59,383 bases of DNA from Fidelibacterota bacterium. Its GTDB lineage: Bacteria > Fidelibacterota > UBA8477 > JABMPR01. Shown here one piece after another: positions 23,083 to 31,034 of this stretch (its first letter is position 1; every line of letters starts with the position of its first letter). Position numbers and translations under genes: made by a program. The notes below the pieces were generated by a model, which was given only the letters and a program-made list of their open reading frames with translations, had not been told where the DNA came from and did no database searches. The stretch spans positions 1 through 59,383 of the forward strand of contig JAERTG010000167.1 in assembly GCA_016845065.1 (NCBI GenBank), written 5' to 3'.

Positions 23083-23740
23083 TCAAGCCGTAACAGCAGA
23101 AGCTTTTCATCATCATGATGAAGAGGGAACACGCTTGGGTTTCTGGTTGTTTCTTTTTACAGAGCTCCTTCTTTTTGGTGCCTTCTTTATCGTGTATGGA
23201 GTGTATCGATCAGCCCATTTAAACGATTTTAAAATCGCAGCGGAAAGCTTGAATACGGGTATTGGTACCACCAATACTATTATCCTTCTGGCTAGCAGTC
23301 TTACCATGGTGTTGTCTTTAAATGCCATGAAAGCTGGACGTATTATGCTGGCAAAATCCATGCTCCTTATAACGATAGCTTTGGGCACTACATTTTTAGT
23401 TATTAAGGGTTTCGAGTGGAATGCCAAGTTTGCCCACGACCTATATTTACAGACAAGTGGAGCCATAGCTGCAGGCAAAGGATCACCGCTTTTGACGCCG
23501 GGACCTGCAATGTTGCCCGATGGACAAGTCCTCTTTTATGGCCTTTACTTCATCATGACAGGGACCCACGCACTGCACATTATCATTGGTGCTGTCTGGA
23601 TGGGCATTGTCTATTTTTGGATATCCAAGGGAAGTATTAACCCGGACAACGCAGGTGTTCTTGAGCGTTGTGGGTTGTACTGGCATTTAGTTGATGTGAT
23701 CTGGATTTTCCTTTTTCCACTTTACTACCTGGTTGCATAG
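23075..23740 (+). CDS. ctaE: Cytochrome c oxidase subunit III
   Basis: 221 residues with about six to seven membrane helices. Family features are an N-terminal His/Asp/Glu-rich stretch before 'LGFWLFLFTELLLFGAFFIVY', 'GTHALHIIIGAVWM' and the C-terminal 'RCGLYWHLVDVIWIFLFPLYYL'. The subunit stabilises the oxidase core and its proton entry site. It overlaps the end of subunit I by eight bases and is followed within five bases by subunit IV. Confidence 0.95.
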   Translation: MSDQAVTAEAFHHHDEEGTRLGFWLFLFTELLLFGAFFIVYGVYRSAHLNDFKIAAESLNTGIGTTNTIILLASSLTMVLSLNAMKAGRIMLAKSMLLITIALGTTFLVIKGFEWNAKFAHDLYLQTSGAIAAGKGSPLLTPGPAMLPDGQVLFYGLYFIMTGTHALHIIIGAVWMGIVYFWISKGSINPDNAGVLERCGLYWHLVDVIWIFLFPLYYLVA

Positions 23741-23745
23741 GGGAT

Positions 23746-24054
23746 ATGAAAATGAATACTTCTCATTCCACAGAACAGTCTTTTAGCCCACGCGGACCCA
23801 TCATTGTTTTTTCTGCCCTCATTGTCCTGACAATTGCCACCGTGATGTTGTCAGGTCTAGATGTTGGAAATACAGGAGCTCTACTGATAGCCATGTCGGT
23901 TGCTTCAGTCAAAGCAGCGCTAGTGCTATATTTCTTCATGCACCTTAATCATGAGCCGCTAATATTTAAACTCTTTGTAGCCTTGGCTTTTGTTACCCTG
24001 GCGACCCTGTTTATACTCACCTTTTCAGACTACGCCTTCAGGGGGATAGCATGA
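23746..24054 (+). CDS. Cytochrome c oxidase subunit IV (prokaryotic type)
   Basis: 102 residues, three membrane helices, with the family signature 'VASVKAALVLYFFMHLNHEP'. This small subunit is found in caa3 and related oxidases and probably aids assembly. It overlaps the next gene (subunit II) by four bases. A second ATG two codons downstream is an equally possible start. Confidence 0.9.
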   Translation: MKMNTSHSTEQSFSPRGPIIVFSALIVLTIATVMLSGLDVGNTGALLIAMSVASVKAALVLYFFMHLNHEPLIFKLFVALAFVTLATLFILTFSDYAFRGIA

Positions 24055-24998
24055 ACGTAAATTATAATCCAGCCTCGATTTTTGCACAGGATGTTGATTT
24101 TACATTTTGGTTCATTCTGTGGATCAGTTTGTTCTTTCTGGTTTTTATTACGGGCTTCATCATTTTCAGCATTATTAAGTATAATCGTAAAAACAACCCG
24201 GTTCCATCAAACGTGCATGGTAATACCGGTCTTGAAATCGTTTGGACGATTATCCCAACAATTCTCGTTATGCTTTTCTTCTATTTTGGACTCCAGGGGT
24301 TTCTAAAGATGAGAGATGTACCTGAGAATGCCATGGAAATAAAAGTGGATGCCGGAATGTGGTGGTGGAAGTTCACCTATCCAAACGGTCTAGAGCAAAA
24401 TACAGCCCAAGGCCTTACTGTTCCAGCGGATACCCCCATTTATTTACCCCTGCATTCTGACGATGTGGTTCATTCTTTTTATGTCCCCGCTTTCCGTGTG
24501 AAAATGGATGTAGTGCCAAAAGCGGCTGGAGCAGAAGACAATTACACCTGGTTTGAAGCCACCCAGATCGGTGATTTTGATCTTTTCTGCGCAGAATATT
24601 GCGGGTTAAATCACGCCCAAATGATTACTAAAGTTCATGTTCTTACAAAACCTGATTTTCAAGCCTGGCTGGACGAACAGTCTGCTGAGCAATTGAAGCA
24701 AAAGGCTGAGAATCCTGGACAAGCCTTAATCACTTCAAAGGGTTGCTTTGCCTGTCATAGCAGTGATGGAACCAAGCTTATTGGACCATCATTCAAGGGT
24801 TTGTTTGGTAAGACAGAGATGGTTGTCACCAATGGTGAAGATCGTGAAATCACAGTTGATGAAGCCTATCTAAAAACCGCTATTATGGAGCCGGGTAAAG
24901 ATATTGTCAAAGGATACCAGCCCCTGATGCCTCCGCTACCAATGACAGCAGATGAAGTTCAAGCTATCATTGAGCACATCAAGGAGCTTTCTGAGTAA
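24051..24998 (+). CDS. ctaC: Cytochrome c oxidase subunit II with fused cytochrome c domain
   Basis: 315 residues. Two N-terminal membrane helices (about 18-42 and 63-85) hold the cupredoxin domain outside the cytoplasmic membrane. CuA ligands are visible: H in 'DDVVHSFYVP', then C-A-E-Y-C-G-L-N-H-A-Q-M. The C-terminal domain has one c-type heme site, C-F-A-C-H (about residue 232), with an axial Met in 'PLMPPLPM'. This fusion defines the caa3 type, which takes electrons directly through its own cytochrome c. Last gene of the compact sco-I-III-IV-II operon. Confidence 0.96.
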   Translation: MNVNYNPASIFAQDVDFTFWFILWISLFFLVFITGFIIFSIIKYNRKNNPVPSNVHGNTGLEIVWTIIPTILVMLFFYFGLQGFLKMRDVPENAMEIKVDAGMWWWKFTYPNGLEQNTAQGLTVPADTPIYLPLHSDDVVHSFYVPAFRVKMDVVPKAAGAEDNYTWFEATQIGDFDLFCAEYCGLNHAQMITKVHVLTKPDFQAWLDEQSAEQLKQKAENPGQALITSKGCFACHSSDGTKLIGPSFKGLFGKTEMVVTNGEDREITVDEAYLKTAIMEPGKDIVKGYQPLMPPLPMTADEVQAIIEHIKELSE

Positions 24999-25038
24999 TG
25001 ATAGAGCATGTTACATTAATTGAGTGGAAAGTGTCTTG

Positions 25039-25092
25039 CTGAGGCTCTCGAAGCATTACAAACAGGCTTTTTCCACCCTTCGAGAACCTCAG
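25039..25092. repeat. Intergenic palindrome between ctaC and heme O synthase
   Basis: ctgaggctctcgaag (25039-25053) pairs with cttcgagaacctcag (25078-25092) with a single G-U position, around a 24-base loop. Such palindromes (cttcgagaacctcagggtg) are often dispersed in genomes. It could attenuate transcription into the heme synthase gene, but there is no T-run, so it is not a classical terminator. Confidence 0.7.
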
Positions 25093-25112
25093 GGTGACGA
25101 AACCCAATAAAT

Positions 25113-25973
25113 ATGCTTAAAGCTTATGTCCAACTCTTTCGCCTAAAACCTATTCCCATGATTATGCTCATGGTGGTTTTTGCGCATATCTATGCTTTAA
25201 GTGAAACAGGACTCCCTTTTCAGTGGGGTTCGCTAATCATTTTAGTTCTAACTACTGGGATGGCCAACGCTGCAACTTTCGCCTTGAATCAATACTATGA
25301 ACGTGAGGCAGATGCCCGAATGGAACGCACTCAATCCAGGCCTATTCCTGCTGGTATGATATCACCAGGTATAGCTTTGTATGCAGGGCTCGGTGTCTTT
25401 GCTTTAGGATTGGCACTGCAATACATATTGATCAATGAAACCACTGCACTGGCAACCTTCCTGTGTGGTGGCTTATATGTATGGAGTTATACGCCGCTGA
25501 AATCGCGATCGAGCATGAGCACACTTATTGGCTCACTGCCTGGAGCACTGCTCCCATTTATAGGCTGGTACTCAGTTACCCAGGGTGTGGACTTAATGAT
25601 TTTGTGGATGGCACTGATGATTTTTCTGTGGCAGATTCCACATACCTTTGTGATCTGTTTTCGCTATAAAGACCAATACCTGGATGCCGGAGGTAAGCAA
25701 CTACCATTTGTCGCCGGTGAGGACGCCTCTTTCCGCCAGAGTTTGTGGTACACCTTGATAAATGTACCCCTGATCTTTATGCCGTTCATTTTTAATATTT
25801 CAGGAACGATTTACCTGGGAATTGCCAGCCTGGTTACCTTCGGTGCCATTGTAATGGTTTTACGCTTCTATATCCAACGAGAGTTGGCAACTGCCAAACA
25901 GTTCTTCCGCTATATGTTGATTTATCTGCCGGTCTTATTTGTGAGTATGGCCGCCAACCGGATGGATTTCTAA
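25113..25973 (+). CDS. ctaB: Protoheme IX farnesyltransferase (heme O synthase)
   Basis: 286 residues of the UbiA prenyltransferase superfamily with about eight to nine helices. It adds a farnesyl group to heme B, the first step toward heme A for the neighbouring oxidase. The first Asp-rich region is 'NQYYEREADARMERTQSRP' (N-x-x-x-E-x-x-x-D, with Glu where many have Asp; M-x-R-T-x-x-R-P conserved). The second is around 'FRYKDQYLDAGGKQLPF' (Y-K-D-x-Y-x-x-x-G). No heme A synthase (CtaA) is seen in this window. Confidence 0.92.
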   Translation: MLKAYVQLFRLKPIPMIMLMVVFAHIYALSETGLPFQWGSLIILVLTTGMANAATFALNQYYEREADARMERTQSRPIPAGMISPGIALYAGLGVFALGLALQYILINETTALATFLCGGLYVWSYTPLKSRSSMSTLIGSLPGALLPFIGWYSVTQGVDLMILWMALMIFLWQIPHTFVICFRYKDQYLDAGGKQLPFVAGEDASFRQSLWYTLINVPLIFMPFIFNISGTIYLGIASLVTFGAIVMVLRFYIQRELATAKQFFRYMLIYLPVLFVSMAANRMDF

Positions 25974-26038
25974 ACAGAAAAGACACTGCAGGGGTAATGA
26001 GTTTACCTCATTAGCACACCTACCCTCACTTTATAAGT

Positions 26039-26851
26039 TTAAAGCAGGAAATAATCTGAGTAGGCATCACAGTCTGAAAAATACTGGCGTGGCGACATCC
26101 CCGTAAGCAGCTGAAAGTCATTGATCATATGTGATTGATCGTAATACCCACAATCATATGCCAGAGAGGTGAGGCTCATATCTGGGCTCGTTTGTTTTTT
26201 AAAAAGAGCATGCTGCAGACGAATGATTCTCAAAAACCGCTTGGGTGATACTCCAACATTTGACTTGAATACCCTTTCGTACTGTTTGCGACTTAAACAA
26301 GCTTCTTTTGCCAGTGTAGCAATGTCAACCATTCCCATGGATTGATCAATCTGTGTGAGACTATTAACAAGACGTGGTTGTTCATCTGGTTCTCCATTCT
26401 TTTGTAAAAGCCTCCAAAGAAATTGATTCATAATTCCGACCCGCACTGAAAAAGAAGTAGCCTCATAGAGCTCAGCTTCAACCTGATCAACAAACTCTTT
26501 TTGAATGGATCTCAGAGATATGGTTTGATCATAGAGCTCTTCCATTGGAATGTTAAAAAAGACCTGAGCGCCAGGAGGGTGGAAGGTGATTGAAAAGACG
26601 GAAACCGAACCAGCGACAATCAGATCATAGGGTGTCTTTTGTTGACCACTGAGCAATGATGGGTCTGAAGAAAAGGCACCCCTGTCTGATGAAATGGGTT
26701 TGTCGCCAAGATAGATGGTAAGCTCAATGAGCCCGGTTGGAATAATTCGCTGCGTATGATTTTGCCCTTGTGGCATCACATTATCCAGCGCCCAATACTG
26801 TTTGACGAATGGGGATAGGGAGTGAGCAGGTTGGGCAAAATTAAAAGGCAT
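26039..26851 (-). CDS. AraC-family transcriptional regulator
   Basis: 270 residues. The N-terminal half resembles the DUF6597 ligand/oligomerisation domain ('SPFVKQYWALDN...IIPTGLIELTIYLGD... GAQVFFNIPMEEL'). The C-terminal about 100 residues are the double helix-turn-helix ('VDIATLAKEACLSRKQYERVF' and 'LTSLAYDCGYYDQSHMIN') with the family-typical G-x-S-P-R-Q-Y ending. It follows a VOC-family gene on the same strand by about 85 bases. Such pairs commonly regulate the VOC protein or themselves. Confidence 0.9.
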   Translation of the reverse strand: MPFNFAQPAHSLSPFVKQYWALDNVMPQGQNHTQRIIPTGLIELTIYLGDKPISSDRGAFSSDPSLLSGQQKTPYDLIVAGSVSVFSITFHPPGAQVFFNIPMEELYDQTISLRSIQKEFVDQVEAELYEATSFSVRVGIMNQFLWRLLQKNGEPDEQPRLVNSLTQIDQSMGMVDIATLAKEACLSRKQYERVFKSNVGVSPKRFLRIIRLQHALFKKQTSPDMSLTSLAYDCGYYDQSHMINDFQLLTGMSPRQYFSDCDAYSDYFLL

Positions 26852-26934
26852 ATCAGTCCTTATTTAAGGGAAGTTGGGTTAAATATCAGTAATAGACTGT
26901 CTCTCAGAGTGAAAGACAGTCTATCCTTAAAGAT

Positions 26935-27291
26935 TTAATTACCATAAAGCCCTAGCTTGTTTCCTTCGGAGTCTACAAAAACAGCAAAGAAACCACGTCC
27001 TTCCGCCTGGATTTTAGTTTTTGGAATGGTTATTTGACCACCAGAGTCCTTAACCCGTACAAGCGATCCATCGAGATCGTCCTCAGCGTTCAAGCTTACT
27101 AACACTCCGTTTGAGCCAGGTTTAAAGTCTGGAGCCAAAGAGATAGCACCTTCACCAGAAGGAAAACAGGCCATCTTCTCAGCTCCAAAATCAAGAATCT
27201 CTAACTTAAAATCCAAGATCTTCTCGTAAAACGAAACAGCCCTTTGCATGTCTGTGGCGGGTATTTCAACCCAGGATATCAATTTTTTCAT
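26935..27291 (-). CDS. VOC-superfamily protein (PhnB/glyoxalase-like)
   Basis: 118 residues with 'ISWVEIPATDMQRAVSFYEKIL' at the start and 'GFFAVFVDSEGNKLGLYGN' at the end, the pattern of predicted lactoylglutathione-lyase-like proteins. The true activity is unknown. It is transcribed ahead of the AraC-family regulator and probably shares its transcript. The ORF begins with an ATG at 27291 preceded by gagg. Confidence 0.85.
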   Translation of the reverse strand: MKKLISWVEIPATDMQRAVSFYEKILDFKLEILDFGAEKMACFPSGEGAISLAPDFKPGSNGVLVSLNAEDDLDGSLVRVKDSGGQITIPKTKIQAEGRGFFAVFVDSEGNKLGLYGN

Positions 27292-27502
27292 CTACCTCTC
27301 CTCGCTTTGATTGCAATTAACGGGACAAAAATAGAGGGACACACCTGTTCATAATTGGAAAAATGAGACATCTTGATAATAAGTCTAGAAAAATATATAA
27401 CATTGTTATCCACACGCTTTGGTAGGTGGGATATGTGACAGGTAGAGGTGATGCGCCGATAAAGTGTACCTGACTCCAAGGTGACACAGCCTTGAACATG
27501 AC

Positions 27503-27874
27503 CTACTTTTTATCTAAGTAACTTTCAACTTCCCCAAGAAAAGTGTCTGGATTAATGGGCTTCTTTATATACCCGGAGCAACCGGCGTTTAAGGCTTTTT
27601 CCTGATCCCCTGGCATGGCATAAGATGTGATAGCCACGATAGGAACTGTTTTAAGGTCTTCATCTTTTCGCAGCTCTACGGCCACTTCATAGCCATTCAT
27701 CTTTGGAAGCTGGATATCCAGCAAAATCAAGTCAGGCTGTACGGACTTTGCCAGGGCTACCCCCTCTTGTCCATCATAAGCCTGTGAAACATCATGACCA
27801 TTATTCTGAAGAAGAAAAGAAATCAGGTACATGTTGTTTTCATTGTCCTCAATAATAAGTGTCTTTGTGCTCAT
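27503..27874 (-). CDS. Single-domain response regulator (CheY/DivK-like)
   Basis: 123 residues, a receiver domain only. The acidic pair is E-D-N in 'LIIEDNENN', the phospho-acceptor Asp lies in 'PDLILLDIQLPKMNG', then T in 'VAITSYAM' and K in 'YIKKPINPD'. With no output domain it acts by protein contact, like DivK. It begins three bases after the histidine kinase ends, so it is almost certainly that kinase's target. It also has the DivK-type 'AGCSGYIKKPI' text. Confidence 0.93.
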   Translation of the reverse strand: MSTKTLIIEDNENNMYLISFLLQNNGHDVSQAYDGQEGVALAKSVQPDLILLDIQLPKMNGYEVAVELRKDEDLKTVPIVAITSYAMPGDQEKALNAGCSGYIKKPINPDTFLGEVESYLDKK

Positions 27875-27877
27875 GGC

Positions 27878-29341
27878 TTATTTCTCCAGGGTTGCCGGTA
27901 AAGCGACTGTAAATGTACTTCCAGCACCAGGTTCACTAACCACGGTTATGGTGCCCCTTAACAATTCAACCAGTTTTTTACTGATGGCCAGGCCAAGCCC
28001 AGATCCTTCTTTCACTCGATCCAGACCTGTATCAATCTGTCGGAAGGTTTCGAAAATAGTTTCCAGGTCTTTCTTGCCAATCCCAATACCAGTATCGATG
28101 ACGTCTATGTATAGCAAGCCCTCTTTCTGGTAGCAATTAATGGTTATTTCCCCCTCGTTGGTAAACTTGATGGCATTATTTATTAGGTTCAATAAAACCT
28201 GTTCCAGTCGTCGCTTATCACTGTAGAGCTTGGGCAAGTCTGTTTCTATGTTATGTCTGAGGCGCAATCCTTTTTTTTCAGCAAAGGGTCTTAGAGAACT
28301 CACGGCCATAACCAAGAGCAGATCTACTTTGAATGCTTCATCATATACCTCAATGCGTCCAGACTCAATTTTAGAAATATCGAGGATATCATTTATCAAT
28401 TCTAATAAATGTGAAGCGCTTCCCTTTACCATGCTGAGTTGTTTGGTTTGCTCGTCCGAAAGTGGTCCAGCCATGCCCTGCAAAAGAATTCCGGTAAACC
28501 CGATGATTGAGTTTAGCGGAGTTCGTAACTCATGAGACATGGAGGCCAAAAAAGCTGACTTGAGGTGATCAGACTCTTCTGCTTTTGTCTTGGCTGCTTC
28601 CAACTCAACGGTTCTCTCAGCGACTAATTGTTCAAGATGCTGCTCGTGATTGCGGATTTTTTCAATCATATCGTTGAAGCTGCCTACAAGCAAACCAATC
28701 TCATCACGAGAGTTTGATTTTACTCTAATGGTATAGTCACCGGACTCTTTAATCTGTTTGGCGGTTTCAGCCAACTTACCAATAGAGTTGGAAATCGGTC
28801 GTTGGGCGCGAATTGAAAGTAGTGCTGCCAGAATCAGGCCCGCAATAAAGAGTAGAAAGGATTGCCAGAGAGCCTCAAGCAATTCGGCCTGTCTATTACT
28901 TGAGTCCAGCCGCAAGGCTATCCAGCCTACCTTAAAGTCATCGAACACGATTTGCTTGGTCAGAAGGAAATAGCCATCAAGGGCTCTTTTATCCTCAACT
29001 TCCACAGACCCAAAACTGTAATCGAGATGTCCTTTTCTGTCAAAACGAGCGAAAACCTCACTGTTATGATCATAAACTACGGCGTTGAGAACATCTGTTT
29101 GAGTCTCAAGAGATTCCAAGACATCGACTGCAGCGTCATTGTCAAAAAACAACAATGCTGATATACTGTTTGATCCGAGGATTTCCGCCAGGGTGGACAT
29201 GCGTGTAAAAGCTCGGGATTCATACTGGTGATACTGACTAAACAGGTAGATACTTACAAAGAAGACCAAAATAAAAAGGGTCGTAAAAAGCTGAATTGAA
29301 ATCAGTTTTAATTTGATAGACAGATCTTGAAACTTAGTCAC
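27878..29341 (-). CDS. Membrane sensor histidine kinase (CHASE8-type sensor, HAMP)
   Basis: 487 residues: membrane helix about 12-32, periplasmic CHASE8-like region with 'LAEILGSNSISALLFFDND' (about 45-155), second helix about 163-183, HAMP (about 185-240), coiled coil, HisKA with 'MSHELRTPLNS', and HATPase with N-box 'NLINNAIKFT', G1 'DTGIGIG' and G2 'GSGLGLAISKKLVEL'. All catalytic motifs are intact. It overlaps the upstream YfiR-like gene by eight bases and is followed by a lone receiver. CHASE8 is the same sensor type as YfiN, the partner of YfiR in Pseudomonas, but the output here is a kinase. Confidence 0.93.
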   Translation of the reverse strand: MTKFQDLSIKLKLISIQLFTTLFILVFFVSIYLFSQYHQYESRAFTRMSTLAEILGSNSISALLFFDNDAAVDVLESLETQTDVLNAVVYDHNSEVFARFDRKGHLDYSFGSVEVEDKRALDGYFLLTKQIVFDDFKVGWIALRLDSSNRQAELLEALWQSFLLFIAGLILAALLSIRAQRPISNSIGKLAETAKQIKESGDYTIRVKSNSRDEIGLLVGSFNDMIEKIRNHEQHLEQLVAERTVELEAAKTKAEESDHLKSAFLASMSHELRTPLNSIIGFTGILLQGMAGPLSDEQTKQLSMVKGSASHLLELINDILDISKIESGRIEVYDEAFKVDLLLVMAVSSLRPFAEKKGLRLRHNIETDLPKLYSDKRRLEQVLLNLINNAIKFTNEGEITINCYQKEGLLYIDVIDTGIGIGKKDLETIFETFRQIDTGLDRVKEGSGLGLAISKKLVELLRGTITVVSEPGAGSTFTVALPATLEK

Positions 29342-29918
29342 GGAAAGGGGTTTCCTCCTCGCCGACCAGGATTGCCAGTTTTAGCAGGTGAGAGCTCGCT
29401 GTCAGGTTAGCTGCCTGGAGCGCTTTCCGATTAATCTCCAGCTTAATTTTGCCATCACGTTTTATGAAGTTAATGGCTCCATCACTGGTGGCAAAGCCAA
29501 GCGACTCGCCAACCAATAGAATGTTCTGAGGTGGAATTTTTGGTCGCAGCTTGTGAAAAGCTTCGGTTTGATTTATCGGGACAAATAGAATATCACAGGC
29601 CTCAATTTCCTCCACGCTTTCCACGCGTTCAACGTCAATTTTCTGACCTTCAGAGGCTCTCTCCTTGGACATTTGCCTCAGAGGGAGGAGAATATCGTCT
29701 AGCCCATAGACACCGATTGTGAAGTTTTTCACCGTGTCCAGGGTTGTCCAGCTTATGTATTTAGTAAAATTGATTAAAAAGACAGCCTTCATGCGAGTAT
29801 CTGGGTTGACACGAATTCTTTGAGCCTGGGCTGAGAAAAGCGGTATCAATAGCACCAGGATACCACCTGCTAACAGGGGTCGAACTTTTTTAAACTGCCT
29901 CATCATTGCTTTAAACAC
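29334..29918 (-). CDS. YfiR-family periplasmic protein (DUF4154)
   Basis: 194 residues with a signal peptide (about 1-32, ending SAQAQ) and the YfiR-type core: 'MKAVFLINFTKYISW', 'FTIGVYGLDDIL', 'CDILFVPINQ', and the ending 'FIKRDGKIKLEINRKALQAANLTASSHLLKLA'. In Pseudomonas YfiR binds and restrains the sensor part of the diguanylate cyclase YfiN in response to envelope redox state. Here it is translationally coupled to a kinase with the same sensor type, so it probably modulates that kinase. The start is GTG at 29918 after gaggagag; an ATG four codons later is an alternative. Confidence 0.88.
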   Translation of the reverse strand: MFKAMMRQFKKVRPLLAGGILVLLIPLFSAQAQRIRVNPDTRMKAVFLINFTKYISWTTLDTVKNFTIGVYGLDDILLPLRQMSKERASEGQKIDVERVESVEEIEACDILFVPINQTEAFHKLRPKIPPQNILLVGESLGFATSDGAINFIKRDGKIKLEINRKALQAANLTASSHLLKLAILVGEEETPFRD

Positions 29919-30082
29919 TCTCTCCTCATATCGAGCATTTAAGCTAAGTTATGGGCGGGTTGTTTCCAAAATAGAAGCGAACTGAAAAGAATTGTTGTGA
30001 TAAAGTTAACAAGAAGTCATTACAGGGGTTTTTGTGTTAAAAAAGAAAGGACTCAAAGTTCAACAGCATAACCTGATGAGTC

Positions 30083-31024
30083 TTATCCGCCAATGCTTGC
30101 TTGAATTCCGACCTGCTTGAAAATATCAACAATTTCCAACTGGCGTACTTGGGTGGGTTCTCCCAAAACTGAGGGATCATAACTTTGACCCAACTTCTTG
30201 TGTTTTTTGGCTGCTGCATGGTGAAAAGGTAAGAGGTTGACCTCCCTCCTTTTTCCAGGCAAGGCTGCAATAAACTCCGCAGTCTCATTCATGTTTTGGT
30301 CATCATCATTCACATCTTTGATGAGTGGAATTCTGATAATGATATCAACATCGGTATTGGCCAGCATTTGTAAATTGTTTAGAATGTTACTGTTATTGAC
30401 TCCAGTGTAATTGAGATGTTTTTCGGAATTCATCATTTTCAGATCAAACAAAAACAACTCGGCCTTGGCAGCGACCTGGAGCAACAGCTCCTTGTTTGCC
30501 AGACCGGTGGTATCAACACATCGATGAATCCCCCTGCTTCCGCACTCCTCCAAAAGAGGAATCAGTAGGTCGGGATGCATAAGTGGTTCACCCCCTGAAA
30601 AAGTAACCCCACCCCCAGATTCATCCATTAGCGACTTCTCGCGGGAGATTAGCTCCATGATGTCTTTTACCATGAGCTGTTCACCGGACATTTCTGTGGC
30701 CTTCGTGGGACAAACCTCAGCACACTTACCACACAAAACACAGAGTTCTTGATTGGTGACAATACCGTCCGCAGTCAGGATACAGGCCTTTTGCTCACAA
30801 GCATCTACACAAGCTTCACACCCGATACACTTGTCCCTGCTATACATTTTTTGTACTGTCGGCGAGTGGCTTTCAGGATTATGACACCATATACATGACA
30901 GGGGACAGCCCTTGAAAAAGATGGTGACTCGAATGCCGGGACCATCATTAATGGCGTAACGCTTGATATCAAATACGAGGCTGGAGCTCGTCACATCGTT
31001 GGCGGGTAGAGTAGGAATTATCAA
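30083..31024 (-). CDS. Glycyl-radical enzyme activating protein (radical SAM)
   Basis: 313 residues. The radical-SAM cluster motif is C-P-L-S-C-I-W-C (CX3CX2C), followed by an inserted ferredoxin-like domain with two 4Fe-4S sets (C-I-G-C-E-A-C-V-D-A-C and C-V-L-C-G-K-C-A-E-V-C-P). 'GGGVTFSGGEPLMHP' is the SAM-binding GGE region. It installs the glycyl radical on the enzyme encoded just upstream, whose stop is 10 bases away. The insert is typical of activases for GRE dehydratases rather than of pyruvate formate-lyase activase. The start is uncertain: TTG at 31024 without a clear ribosome binding site, or GTG at 30994. Confidence 0.92.
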   Translation of the reverse strand: MIIPTLPANDVTSSSLVFDIKRYAINDGPGIRVTIFFKGCPLSCIWCHNPESHSPTVQKMYSRDKCIGCEACVDACEQKACILTADGIVTNQELCVLCGKCAEVCPTKATEMSGEQLMVKDIMELISREKSLMDESGGGVTFSGGEPLMHPDLLIPLLEECGSRGIHRCVDTTGLANKELLLQVAAKAELFLFDLKMMNSEKHLNYTGVNNSNILNNLQMLANTDVDIIIRIPLIKDVNDDDQNMNETAEFIAALPGKRREVNLLPFHHAAAKKHKKLGQSYDPSVLGEPTQVRQLEIVDIFKQVGIQASIGG

Positions 31025-31034
31025 CAGGGGCTAC

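Noticed and set aside
27292..27502. Two overlapping 60-residue frames in the gap between VOC and the response regulator
   Set aside because: No ribosome binding site, odd composition and no similarity to anything recognised. I leave the gap empty.
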